A stretch of 64,000 bases of DNA, taken from the NCBI RefSeq assembly GCF_001429395.1, contig NZ_LMJT01000001.1, positions 212,739 to 276,738 of the forward strand, read 5' to 3'. How positions within the stretch are numbered: the first letter of the stretch is position 1; every line of letters begins with the position of its first letter. A program made the position numbers and the translations under genes. The notes under the pieces are model-generated. The model searched no databases. It was not told the DNA's origin and saw only the letters and a program-made list of their open reading frames with translations. Positions 45,122-53,486 of the stretch are shown piece by piece. Source of the DNA: Allobosea sp. Root381. GTDB taxonomy: Bacteria > Pseudomonadota > Alphaproteobacteria > Rhizobiales > Beijerinckiaceae.

Positions 45122-46627
45122 ATGAAGTTGCTTACCGCCCTGGCCTCGGCCACCGCGCTCGCCCTTGCCACACTACCTGCGCTCGCGCAGGCACCATCGA
45201 CCCTGCGCATCGGCCTGCAGGAGGACCCCGACGTCCTCGATCCGCACAAGGCCCGCACCTTCGTCGGCCGCATCGTCTTCAAGGGCCTTTGCGACAAGCT
45301 TCTCGACATCACGCCCGACCTGAAGATCGTCCCCCGCCTCGCCAGCGAATGGTCGTTCTCCGCCGACGGCCTGACGCTGACGATGAAGCTGCGCACCGAC
45401 GCCAAGTTCCATGACGGCGAGCCTTTCGACGCCGAGGCCGCCAAGGCCAATCTGGAACGCGCCCGCACCCTGCCCGACTCGCTGCGCAAGTCCGAACTCG
45501 CCTCCGTCGACAGCATCGAGGTGGTGGACCCGGCCACGATCGCCCTCAAGCTCAAGCGCCCGGATGCGACGCTGCTGGCGCAGCTCACAGACCGTGCCGG
45601 CATGATGCTGGCGCCGAAGAGCTTGGCGGGCGATGTCGGCGCCAAGCCGGTCTGCTCCGGCCCCTACAAATTCGTCGAGCGCGTCCAGAACGACCGTATC
45701 GTGCTGGAGCGCTTCAAGGAGCATTGGGAAGCGCAGAACTACCATTTCGACCGCGTGCTCTACCGCGCGATTCCCGACACCACGGTGCGTCTCGCCAATC
45801 TGCGGGCCGGCGAGCTCGACATGATCGAGCGGCTGGCGCCGACCGACGTGAAATCGGCGCAGGGAGACAAGTCCCTCAAGGTCGAGAGCACGCCGAACAT
45901 CGGCTACCAGGGCATCACCATCAACACCGCCCATGGCGAGGCCGCCAACCAGCCGATGGGCAAGGACAAGCGCGTCCGCCAGGCGCTTTCGCTGGCGATC
46001 GACCGCAAGGTGCTGAGCCAGGTCGTGTTCGAGGGACTTTACGCGCCGATCATCCAGCCTTTCCCGCCGACCAGCAGCTATGTCAGCGCCGCCTTCCCGG
46101 TGCCCGAGCGTAATGTCGAGAAGGCCAAGGCTCTGCTCAAGGAGGCCGGCGTCGCCAAGGTCTCGGCCGAGTTCTTCGTCACCAACAACCCGGTGGATTC
46201 GCAGCTCGGCCAGGTCATCCAGGCGATGGCACAGGAAGTCGGGATCGATCTGCAGATCCGCTCGACGGAGTTCGCCAGCCAGCTGCGTGACCAGCAGCAG
46301 GGCAAGTTCCAGCTCAGCCGCGTCGGCTGGTCCGGTCGCATCGACCCGGACGGCAACCTGCACCAGTTCGTCACCAGCAAGGGCAACCAGAACGACGGCC
46401 GCTATTCCAACGCCGAAGTCGACAAGCTGCTCGACCAGGCGCGGACGGTCTACGACCCGGCCGAGCGCAAGAAGCTCTACGACGCCGCCCAGGTGATCCT
46501 GCAGGACGAGCTGCCGATCATCTATCTCTACAACCAGACAGTCTTCTTCGCGCAGCGCGCGAACATCTCCGGCTTCGTGATCAGCCCCGACGGCATGATC
46601 CGGCTCGCGGGGATGAAGCGGCAGTGA
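45122..46627 (+). CDS. Peptide/nickel-type ABC binding protein (SBP_bac_5)
   Basis: Periplasmic oligopeptide-type binding protein, 501 residues, with a Sec signal (MKLLTALASATALALATLPA, cleavage near LAQA). Family markers are RIGLQEDPDVLDPHKARTFV, the SEWSFSADGLTLTMKLR signature, GSGPY-type CSGPYKFVE, and VRQALSLAIDRKVLSQVVF. First gene of a plus-strand run with two permeases, gamma-glutamyltransferase and DUF1028, so gamma-glutamyl or other small peptides are the likely cargo. Preceded by AGAGGGG. Confidence 0.92.
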   Translation: MKLLTALASATALALATLPALAQAPSTLRIGLQEDPDVLDPHKARTFVGRIVFKGLCDKLLDITPDLKIVPRLASEWSFSADGLTLTMKLRTDAKFHDGEPFDAEAAKANLERARTLPDSLRKSELASVDSIEVVDPATIALKLKRPDATLLAQLTDRAGMMLAPKSLAGDVGAKPVCSGPYKFVERVQNDRIVLERFKEHWEAQNYHFDRVLYRAIPDTTVRLANLRAGELDMIERLAPTDVKSAQGDKSLKVESTPNIGYQGITINTAHGEAANQPMGKDKRVRQALSLAIDRKVLSQVVFEGLYAPIIQPFPPTSSYVSAAFPVPERNVEKAKALLKEAGVAKVSAEFFVTNNPVDSQLGQVIQAMAQEVGIDLQIRSTEFASQLRDQQQGKFQLSRVGWSGRIDPDGNLHQFVTSKGNQNDGRYSNAEVDKLLDQARTVYDPAERKKLYDAAQVILQDELPIIYLYNQTVFFAQRANISGFVISPDGMIRLAGMKRQ

Positions 46628-46653
46628 CGGCCAAGGCTTTGTCCCTACCCGCA

Positions 46654-46745
46654 GCGTCATTGCGAGGAGGCGAAGCCGACGAAGCAATCCAGCAGTGCGT
46701 CGCGCGCTACGACACTGGATTGCTTCGCTTCGCTCGCAATGACGC
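46654..46745. repeat. Family-A palindromic element between binding-protein and permease genes
   Basis: Ends GCGTCATTGCGAGGAGGCGA and TTCGCTTCGCTCGCAATGAC plus GC, with inner GAAGCAATCCAG / CTGGATTGCTTC. This is the most regular family-A copy in the window and fits the consensus from which the xdhA insertion is derived. Confidence 0.8.
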
Positions 46746-46763
46746 GGAGTATGCGTCGGCGGG

Positions 46764-47726
46764 ATGGTGGATGAGCCAGCAATGCTCGCTCTGATCGGCC
46801 GGCGGGCCCTCATCGCCATCCCGACGCTGTTCCTGGTGTCGCTGTTCGTATTCGCCCTGCAGCGCGCGCTGCCGGGCGACCCGTTCCTCGTCATCGCCGG
46901 CGAGGAGCGCGATCCCGAGGTGATCGCGCGGCTGCGCCAGATCTACCGGATGGACGATCCCATCGTGGTGCAGTTCTTCGCCTGGCTCGGGCAGGTGCTG
47001 CAGGGCGATTTCGGCCGCTCGCTGCGCACCGGCGAGCCGGTGCTCGGGCTGATCCTGCAGAAGCTGCCGGTGACGCTGCAGCTCGCCATCGCCTCGATCA
47101 TCGTGGCCGTCGGCATCGGCATCCCCGCGGGCATCCTGGCGGCGCGGCGGAAGGATACCGTCGTGGACTATTCGGCCAGCGCGGTCGCGCTGTCGGGCCT
47201 GTCGATCCCGAACTTCTGGCTCGGGATCATGCTGATCCTGATCGTGTCCGTGGAGCTGAAATGGCTGCCGGCCTCGGGCTACGAGCCGTTCTTCAGCGAT
47301 CCCTGGGGCGCGATCGAGCGGCTGATCATGCCGGCCTTCGTGCTGGGCTCGGGCCTCGCCGCCTTCCTGATGCGCCATACCCGCTCGGCGATGCTCGAGG
47401 TATTGCGCTCGGACTATGTCCGCACCGCCCGCGCCAAGGGCCTCGACGAGGACGCGGTGGTGAACCGCCATGCGCTGCGCAACGCGCTGGTGCCGATCAT
47501 CACGCTGACGACGCTGCTCTTCGGCGAACTGCTGGCCGGGGCCGTGCTGACCGAGCAGGTCTTCACCATCCCCGGCTTCGGCAAGCTGATCGTCGATGCG
47601 GTCTTCAACCGCGACTACGGCGTGGTGCAGGGCGTGGTGCTGTGCACGGCCATCGGCTTCATCCTGATGAACCTGCTGGCGGACGTGCTCTACATCCTCG
47701 TCAACCCGCGGCTGAGGGCGAAGTGA
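46764..47726 (+). CDS. DppB-type ABC permease
   Basis: Inner-membrane permease of the dipeptide importer family, 320 residues, six helices. It begins with ALIGRRALIAIPTLFLVSLF, has the PGDPFLVIAGEERDPEVI region, and the EAA loop VRTARAKGLDEDAVVNRHAL ending RNALVPI. The start is ATG 46764 or ATG 46782. Overlaps the next permease gene by one base (TGATG). No ATP-binding subunit is encoded in this cluster. Confidence 0.92.
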   Translation: MVDEPAMLALIGRRALIAIPTLFLVSLFVFALQRALPGDPFLVIAGEERDPEVIARLRQIYRMDDPIVVQFFAWLGQVLQGDFGRSLRTGEPVLGLILQKLPVTLQLAIASIIVAVGIGIPAGILAARRKDTVVDYSASAVALSGLSIPNFWLGIMLILIVSVELKWLPASGYEPFFSDPWGAIERLIMPAFVLGSGLAAFLMRHTRSAMLEVLRSDYVRTARAKGLDEDAVVNRHALRNALVPIITLTTLLFGELLAGAVLTEQVFTIPGFGKLIVDAVFNRDYGVVQGVVLCTAIGFILMNLLADVLYILVNPRLRAK

Positions 47727-48610
47727 TGGCCATGACCGCGACCGAAACCGCGCCCAGCGCGGCCGAAACCAGTCTCCGGCCGCGCCCTGGCCTCTTCACC
47801 CGGCTCGCCCGCAACCGCTCGGCCCTGATCGGCGGCACGGTGGTGCTCGCCTTCGTGCTAATGGCGCTGCTCGCGCCGCTTCTGCCGCTAGCGGACCCGC
47901 TGAAGTCGAACTTCCTCGCTATCCGCAAGCCGCCCTCCGAGCTCTACTGGTTCGGCACGGACGAACTCGGGCGCGACCAGGTCTCGCGGCTGTTCTTCGG
48001 CGCGCAGGCCTCGCTGCTGGCCGGCATCATGTCCGTCCTGATCGCGCTCGGCATCGGCGTGCCCTTCGGCCTTCTCGCCGGCTGGTATGGCGGCTGGGTC
48101 GATGCGGCGATCTCGCGCGTCGCCGAGGCGATGCTCGCCTGCCCCTTCCTGATCCTCGCGATCGCCTTCGCGGCCGTGCTCGGCCCGTCGCTGACCAATG
48201 CGATGATCGCGATCGGGCTTTCGGCCGTTCCGATCTTCGTCCGGCTGGTGCGCGGGCAGGTGATGAGCGTCAAGGCGGAGGATTTCGTCGAGGGGGCGCG
48301 GGCGGTCGGTGCGCGCGACCTGCGCATCGTGCTACGGCACATCCTGCCCAATACGATGTCGCCGATCGTGGTGCAGTCGACCCTGTTCATGGCACAGGCG
48401 ATCATTCTCGAGGCGGCGCTTTCCTTTCTCGGCCTCGGCCAGCAACCGCCCTCGCCCTCCTGGGGCCAGATGCTGAACGTCGCCAAGAACTTCATGGAGC
48501 AGGCGCCCTGGATGTCGGTGGCACCCGGCATCTGCATCTTCCTGGCCGTTCTCGGCTTCAACCTCCTCGGAGACGGCCTGCGCGACGTCCTCGACCCCAA
48601 AGAAAACTGA
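47726..48610 (+). CDS. DppC-type ABC permease
   Basis: Partner permease, 294 residues. The N-terminal OppC_N segment (LARNRSALIGGTVVLAFVLM) is followed by YWFGTDELGRDQVSRLFFGA and the EAA loop FVEGARAVGARDLRIVLRHI, then LPNTMSPIVVQST. Six helices. It starts in the stop of the DppB-type gene and is followed after 15 bases by gamma-glutamyltransferase, so all probably share one mRNA. Confidence 0.92.
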   Translation: MAMTATETAPSAAETSLRPRPGLFTRLARNRSALIGGTVVLAFVLMALLAPLLPLADPLKSNFLAIRKPPSELYWFGTDELGRDQVSRLFFGAQASLLAGIMSVLIALGIGVPFGLLAGWYGGWVDAAISRVAEAMLACPFLILAIAFAAVLGPSLTNAMIAIGLSAVPIFVRLVRGQVMSVKAEDFVEGARAVGARDLRIVLRHILPNTMSPIVVQSTLFMAQAIILEAALSFLGLGQQPPSPSWGQMLNVAKNFMEQAPWMSVAPGICIFLAVLGFNLLGDGLRDVLDPKEN

Positions 48611-48625
48611 GACTAGGGATACCGC

Positions 48626-50425
48626 ATGTTCACCACCCGCCCTGAAATCCTCGGCACCTTCGGTGTCTGTACGTCGACGCACTGGCTCGCCACGGCGACC
48701 GGCATGGCCATGCTGGAAAAGGGCGGCAACGCCTTCGACGCCTGCGCGGCGGCAGCCTTCGTCCTGCAGGTCGTCGAGCCCCATCTCGTCGGCCCGGCCG
48801 GCGAGATGCCGGCGGTGTTCTATTCGGCGGAAACCAAGAAGGTCGAAGTGATCTGCGGCCAGGGCGTCCTGCCGCAGGCCGCGACCATCGAGGCCTACAA
48901 GGCGCTGGGGCTCGATCTCGTGCCCGGTTCGGGCCCGCTCTCGGCGGTGGTGCCGGGTGCCTTCGGCGGCTGGATGACGCTGCTGCGCGACCATGGCAGC
49001 CTGCCGCTGCGCGAGATCCTCGAGCCGGCGATCGGCTATTTCGAGAACGGCCATCCGATGCTGCCGCGCGTCTCGGACACGATCGCCGGGCTGACCGACC
49101 TGTTCACCAATGAATGGCCGACCTCCGGCGCGGTCTACCTGCCGGGCGGGCAGGTCCCTCAGGCCAAGGCGCTGTTCCGCAACCAGGCCGCGGCCGACAC
49201 CTACAAGCGCATCCTGAACGAGTCCGAAGCCGCCGGCGGCAGCCGCGAGAAGCAGATCCAGGCGGCCTATGATTCCTGGTACAAGGGCTTTGTCGCAGAG
49301 GCGATCGACTCGTTCTGCCGCACGACCGAGGTGATCGACTCCTCCGGGCGCCGGCACAAGGGCCTGCTGACCGCCGACGACATGGCGCGCTGGCAGCCGA
49401 GCTACGAGACCCCGGCGAGCGTGACCTATCACGGCTGGGAGGTCTTCAAGATCGGCCCCTGGGGCCAGGGACCGGTCTTCCTGCAGACGCTGAAGATCCT
49501 CGAGGGTATCGACATCGCCGGAATGGGCCCCGATAGCGCGGCCTTCGTCCACCATGTCGCCGAGGCCATGAAGCTCGCCTTCGCCGACCGCGAGGCCTAT
49601 TACGGCGACCCCGATTTCGTGAAGGTGCCGCTGGCGACGCTGCTCTCCGAGGAGTACGCCCGCGGGCGTCGCAGCCTGATCACCGACAAGGCCTCGCAGG
49701 AATTGCGGCCGGGCGTGATCCCGGGTTTCGAGGACCAGGTCGCGCGCGCCATGGCCGGCGTGCGCATCGCCGGCCACTCCGCCGCCGGCGGCGCCACGGT
49801 CGGCGAGCCCACCATGGCCTCGATGGTCGCGGCCGGGCGGCGCGGCGACACGGTGCATATCGACGTCATCGACAAATGGGGCAACATGATCGCCGCGACC
49901 CCGTCGGGCGGCTGGCTGCAATCCAACCCGGTGATCCCCGAACTCGGCTTCCCGCTGAACTCGCGAGCGCAGGCCTGCCTGCTCGAAGAGGGGCTGCCCT
50001 CGTCGCTGGCGCCGTTCAGGCGGCCGCGCACCACGCTGACGCCTTCGCTCGCCTTCGAAAACGGCGAGCCGCGCCTCGTCTTCGGCACGCCCGGCGGCGA
50101 CCAGCAGGAGCAGTGGCAGCTCGGGCTGTTCCTGCGGCGCGTCCATCACGGGCTCAACCTGCAGGAGGCGATCGACCTGCCGCTGTTCCACACCCAGCAT
50201 TTTCCCTCGACCTTCTATCCGCGCGAGGCGAAGCCGGGCCATCTGGCGGTGGAGGAGAGCATCGGGGAGGCCGTTCTCGCCGACCTCGTCGCACGTGGAC
50301 ATAAGCTCGAACGCGCCCCGGCCTGGACGATCGGGCGCCTCACGGCCGCGGAGACGAGCCGCGACGGGCTCTTGCGCGCCGCGGCGACGCCGCGTCTGAT
50401 GCAGGCCTATGCAGCCGGCCGCTGA
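48626..50425 (+). CDS. Gamma-glutamyltransferase-family protein, cytoplasmic type
   Basis: Ntn-hydrolase of the gamma-glutamyltranspeptidase family, 599 residues. The self-processing nucleophile is T409 in GDTVHIDVIDKWGNMIAAT; classical enzymes read TTHxSVVD here, so the second Thr and the Ser are replaced by Val and Asp. The C-terminal substrate motif is TLTPSLAFENGEPRLVFGTP followed by GGDQQEQWQ. There is no signal peptide (MFTTRPEILGTFGVC), so it would act on imported gamma-glutamyl or related amides in the cytoplasm, like YwrD-type paralogues. It sits between a peptide importer and DUF1028. Confidence 0.87.
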   Translation: MFTTRPEILGTFGVCTSTHWLATATGMAMLEKGGNAFDACAAAAFVLQVVEPHLVGPAGEMPAVFYSAETKKVEVICGQGVLPQAATIEAYKALGLDLVPGSGPLSAVVPGAFGGWMTLLRDHGSLPLREILEPAIGYFENGHPMLPRVSDTIAGLTDLFTNEWPTSGAVYLPGGQVPQAKALFRNQAAADTYKRILNESEAAGGSREKQIQAAYDSWYKGFVAEAIDSFCRTTEVIDSSGRRHKGLLTADDMARWQPSYETPASVTYHGWEVFKIGPWGQGPVFLQTLKILEGIDIAGMGPDSAAFVHHVAEAMKLAFADREAYYGDPDFVKVPLATLLSEEYARGRRSLITDKASQELRPGVIPGFEDQVARAMAGVRIAGHSAAGGATVGEPTMASMVAAGRRGDTVHIDVIDKWGNMIAATPSGGWLQSNPVIPELGFPLNSRAQACLLEEGLPSSLAPFRRPRTTLTPSLAFENGEPRLVFGTPGGDQQEQWQLGLFLRRVHHGLNLQEAIDLPLFHTQHFPSTFYPREAKPGHLAVEESIGEAVLADLVARGHKLERAPAWTIGRLTAAETSRDGLLRAAATPRLMQAYAAGR

Positions 50426-50437
50426 GAGATCGAGCTC

Positions 50438-51163
50438 ATGACCTGGTCCATCGTCGCGCGCGACGCCGCCACTGGCGCCTATGGCGTCGCCGTTTCGACC
50501 TGCGCCTTCGCCGTCGGCTCGCGCGTGCCCTATGGCGGCGGCCGGATCGGTGCCATCGCCACCCAGGCCTTCGTCAACCCGCTCTACGGCATCGACGGCT
50601 ACCGGCTGCTGCAGGAGGGCCGTTCGGCGGTCGAAATCGTCGCGACGCTGGTCGCGGCGGATGAAGGCCGGGCGCATCGCCAGTTGCATGTCATCGATCG
50701 CGAGGGCCGCATCGCCGCCTTTACCGGCGCGGCCTGCATCGACTGGGCCGGTGCCGTGGACGGGCCGCAGATCTCGGTCGCCGGCAACATGCTGGCCGGA
50801 CCCGAGGTGATCGAGCAGACGCTGAAGGCCTATATCGCGGCGTCCGCGCTCGATTTCGACGAGCGCCTGCTGGTCGCGCTCGAGGCCGGCGAGAAGGCCG
50901 GCGGCGACAAGCGTGGCCGGCAATCGGCGGCGATCCGCATCTGGGCCGGCGAGCCGGTGCCGAGCTTCGACATCCGCGTCGACGACCATGCCGACCCGCT
51001 GGCCGAAATGCGCCGGCTCTGGCGGGTGGCGCATCAACGCTATGTGCCGTTCCAGCAGGCCTCGCCGTCGCGCAGCCGCCCGGCGGGCGTCACGGACCGC
51101 GAGGAACTGGACCGGCTCTGCACGGACTACGCCGCCGCCTGGAATGCGAAGCATCCGGAATGA
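50438..51163 (+). CDS. DUF1028 protein, Ntn-hydrolase-like
   Basis: A 241-residue member of DUF1028, a family with an Ntn-hydrolase-like fold but no established reaction. It shows SIVARDAATGAYGVAVSTCA, GGRIGAIATQAFVNPLYGID and AFTGAACIDWAGAVDGPQIS then VAGNMLAGPEVI. The C-terminal 60 residues are a short extra domain ending in LCTDYAAAWNAKHPE. Adjacent (12 bases) to gamma-glutamyltransferase; two Ntn-type proteins in one operon suggests a shared amide/peptide degradation role. Confidence 0.85.
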   Translation: MTWSIVARDAATGAYGVAVSTCAFAVGSRVPYGGGRIGAIATQAFVNPLYGIDGYRLLQEGRSAVEIVATLVAADEGRAHRQLHVIDREGRIAAFTGAACIDWAGAVDGPQISVAGNMLAGPEVIEQTLKAYIAASALDFDERLLVALEAGEKAGGDKRGRQSAAIRIWAGEPVPSFDIRVDDHADPLAEMRRLWRVAHQRYVPFQQASPSRSRPAGVTDREELDRLCTDYAAAWNAKHPE

Positions 51164-51169
51164 CGGTCG

Positions 51170-51252
51170 GCGCCATGCTCGGGCTTGCCCCGAGCATCTC
51201 TGCATTCTGCGAACGCGTCGGGAGATGGCCGGGTCAAGCCCGGCCATGACGC
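51170..51252. repeat. Family-B palindromic element at a convergent gene junction
   Basis: Two hairpins: ATGCTCGGGCTTGCCCCGAGCAT and ATGGCCGGGTCAAGCCCGGCCAT (each over 20 bases only when counted with its loop; stems are nine or more pairs). It lies where the DUF1028 and D-threonine-aldolase-like genes converge and may work as a bidirectional terminator. Confidence 0.72.
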
Positions 51253-51263
51253 GCGCCCCCGCT

Positions 51264-52355
51264 TTAGCCCAGCATGCCGCGCGCCGCGACCGGCAGTTCG
51301 CCGATCAGCTTGTCGCCACGGACGGTGACGAGGCGGTCGACCATGTTGACGACGACGCAGACATGGTTCGGCACCACGCGCACCACCTCCCCGACGACCG
51401 GGCGATCATTGCTCGCGGAAAGGTCGAGGAAGCCATGCTCTTCGGCGAACTGCGCGATCCGGGCCGCCGGATATTCCAGGATGTAGCCGTGCCCGTCGAG
51501 ATTGCCCTTGTCGCTGGTCAGCGTCTTCGACCCTGAGTCGAGGATGCCGCGCTCGGCCCCTGCCCGGCTGACCACGGTCGCGTAGACCGTCAGCGCGCAG
51601 TCGTCGAGCGAAGCGACACCGGCCGCCACCTGCATGCGGTCGTTGAAGATCGAGGTGCCCGAGCGATGCTCGGTGGCGCCCTTGAGCTTGCCCATGTTCG
51701 GGATGTTCGGCGAGCCGCCGGTGGAGACGATGCCGGCTTCGAGTCCGGCATCGCGCAATCCGGCATTGGCGGTGTCGAGGAAGATCTGCGTGCGCTCCCA
51801 GCCATCCTCGGGCGGGTACATCAGGAAACCGGCGAAGCGCAGGCCCTTCGAGCCGGCGATCTGCTTGGCCAGTTCGACCGCCTCGCCCGGCGTCTCGACG
51901 CCGGCACGCTTGCGGCCGGTGTCGCATTCGACGACGACCTCGAGGTCACGCCCGGCGATCTCGGCCGCCTGCGGCAAGCCGGCGATGGTGACGGGGTTGT
52001 CGGCGGCGACGATCATCCGGACCCGGCGCTGGAGCGCACCCAGCCGGCCGAGTTTCTGCTCGCCCAGGATGTTGTAGCTGATCAGGATGTCGTCGATGCC
52101 GCCATCGGCCATGACCTCGGCCTCGCCGAGCTTCTGGCAGGTGATGCCGCGCGCACCGGCCTCGACCTGGAGCCGGGCGAGTTCGGGCGATTTATGCGTC
52201 TTGATATGCGGGCGGTTGGCGACGCCGGCGGCGTCGCAGGCCGCCTGCAGGCGGGCGATGTTGGCGTCGACCTTGTCGAGGTCGATGACCACGGCCGGCG
52301 TGCCGTAGACGCGGGCGATCTCGGCCTTCAGCGCGTCATAGCCTGAAGCGGTCAT
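51264..52355 (-). CDS. D-threonine aldolase / D-serine dehydratase-like PLP enzyme
   Basis: A 363-residue fold-type III PLP enzyme (alanine racemase N-terminal domain plus D-Ser-dehydrat-like C-terminal domain). The N-terminal YGTPAVVIDLDKVDANIARL leads to RPHIKTHKSPELARLQ, whose first Lys is the PLP Schiff-base residue. Later come VVECDTGRKRAGV and the C-terminal metal-site region PNHVCVVVNMVDRLVTV. It could cleave D-threonine or dehydrate a D-hydroxy amino acid. The four-base overlap with ridA supports a dehydratase or other enamine-producing activity (inference). Confidence 0.87.
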   Translation of the reverse strand: MTASGYDALKAEIARVYGTPAVVIDLDKVDANIARLQAACDAAGVANRPHIKTHKSPELARLQVEAGARGITCQKLGEAEVMADGGIDDILISYNILGEQKLGRLGALQRRVRMIVAADNPVTIAGLPQAAEIAGRDLEVVVECDTGRKRAGVETPGEAVELAKQIAGSKGLRFAGFLMYPPEDGWERTQIFLDTANAGLRDAGLEAGIVSTGGSPNIPNMGKLKGATEHRSGTSIFNDRMQVAAGVASLDDCALTVYATVVSRAGAERGILDSGSKTLTSDKGNLDGHGYILEYPAARIAQFAEEHGFLDLSASNDRPVVGEVVRVVPNHVCVVVNMVDRLVTVRGDKLIGELPVAARGMLG

Positions 52356-52810
52356 GGCAGCACCCGGACGATGGCTTCGATCTCGACCGTCATGTTGTTC
52401 GGAAGCGAGCCCATGCCGACGGCGGAACGGGCATGGCGACCGTTCTCGCCGAGCACGGCGACGAACAGGTCCGAGCAGCCATTGATGACCTTGGGCTGGT
52501 CGGCGAAATCCGGCGCGCCGTTGACCATGCCGAGCAGCTTGACGACCTCGACCTTGTCGAGCGAGCCCGCCGCCTTCTTCATCGCCGCGAGCAGACCGAG
52601 GCCGGTCTGCCGCGCATGGCCATAGGCCTCCTCGATGGTCACGTCCGTGCCGACCTTGCCGGTCGGGTAGGTTCCGTCCGCCCGCTTCGGCCCCTGGCCG
52701 GAGAGGTAGACGATGTCCCCAACCCGCTTGAAGCTGACATAGGTGGCCACCGGCGACGGCACTTCCGGCAGCGTCAAGCCCAATTCCTGCAGCCTGTCTT
52801 CGGCACTCAT
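52352..52810 (-). CDS. RidA family enamine/imine deaminase
   Basis: YjgF/YER057c/UK114 family protein, 152 residues; RidA proteins hydrolyse reactive 2-aminoacrylate-type enamines to 2-keto acids. Visible motifs are YVSFKRVGDIVYLSGQGPKR and VAVLGENGRHARSAVGMGSL, with the Arg of HARSAVG being the substrate-carboxylate contact of the family. Its stop overlaps the start of the PLP enzyme gene by four bases, so RidA is translated first and probably processes that enzyme's product. Confidence 0.9.
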   Translation of the reverse strand: MSAEDRLQELGLTLPEVPSPVATYVSFKRVGDIVYLSGQGPKRADGTYPTGKVGTDVTIEEAYGHARQTGLGLLAAMKKAAGSLDKVEVVKLLGMVNGAPDFADQPKVINGCSDLFVAVLGENGRHARSAVGMGSLPNNMTVEIEAIVRVLP

Positions 52811-52857
52811 CTCGTCGTCTCCTCAGTCATATTGCCGACGCCGGCAGCGTCAGCCAT

Positions 52858-53370
52858 TCACCGTCGATCTTGCAAATCGCGACGCATATAGCGCGCCGCA
52901 TCGTCATAGCTCGCGAGCTTGGCCGCAAGCGCGGGATCGTCCACCAGGCGGAACCGGTGCCGGAGCCAGAATTCGGCCGAGTCGTTGACCGCGACAAGGG
53001 CGAGCCCGGTGCAGCCGGCCTGCCGGGCAAGACCTGCGACCTGCGCGATGATCCGCCCTGCGGCGCCGCTGCCCCTGGCTTCGGGCAGCAGCGCGAGATC
53101 GTGGATGTACCAGTTGCCCGTGCCGGCCGGAATCCCCCCGAGCAGCGCATTCAGGGCCGGCACGGCGCCCGCCGGCCAAGGATGGCTGACGAGGTAGCCG
53201 AGCAACAGTCCCTCCTCGTCGACGAGCACATGGCAGCCCTCAGGCGCCAGCGCCAGCCGCTCGGCGAAGACCGCCTCGTCCTCCGGATAGGCGGGGTGGA
53301 CGAGCCCTGCGACCGCCAGGACGGCGTGCAGGTCGACGGCGGTCATCGGGCGCCAGGTCGTTTCAGACAT
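52858..53370 (-). CDS. GNAT-family N-acetyltransferase
   Basis: Acetyltransferase of 170 residues. The acetyl-CoA pyrophosphate loop is PEARGSGAAGRIIAQV (R/Q-x-x-G-x-G/A), preceded by the strand NWYIHDLALL and followed by GCTGLALVAVNDSAEFWLRH. The N-terminus MSETTWRPMTAVDLHAVLAV is typical of GNAT proteins that modify amino acids or small amines. In the co-directional run between the amidohydrolase and ridA, it may N-acetylate an amino-acid intermediate; the substrate is unknown. ATG 53370 is used rather than extensions into the repeat upstream. Confidence 0.85.
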   Translation of the reverse strand: MSETTWRPMTAVDLHAVLAVAGLVHPAYPEDEAVFAERLALAPEGCHVLVDEEGLLLGYLVSHPWPAGAVPALNALLGGIPAGTGNWYIHDLALLPEARGSGAAGRIIAQVAGLARQAGCTGLALVAVNDSAEFWLRHRFRLVDDPALAAKLASYDDAARYMRRDLQDRR

Positions 53371-53399
53371 GCGGGGCCTGGTTCGTGCAAAAGATGCGG

Positions 53400-53475
53400 C
53401 GTCATTCTCGGGTGGAGCGCAGCGCAGACCCGAGAATCTCTTGCGGGAGATGCCCGGGTCAAGCCCGAGCATGAC
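53400..53475. repeat. Family-B palindromic element
   Basis: Ends CGTCATTCTCGGGTGGAGCG and CGGGTCAAGCCCGAGCATGACG-type complement, with inner CAGACCCGAGAATCTC. It separates the amidohydrolase and GNAT genes of a single-strand gene run, nearly identical in layout to the copy at 12644. Confidence 0.75.
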
Positions 53476-53486
53476 GAGCGCATCCG

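Noticed and set aside
48332..51247. A 971-codon minus-strand open frame opposite gamma-glutamyltransferase and DUF1028
   Set aside because: It runs through repeat B and mirrors two clear plus-strand genes; no domain is visible in it.
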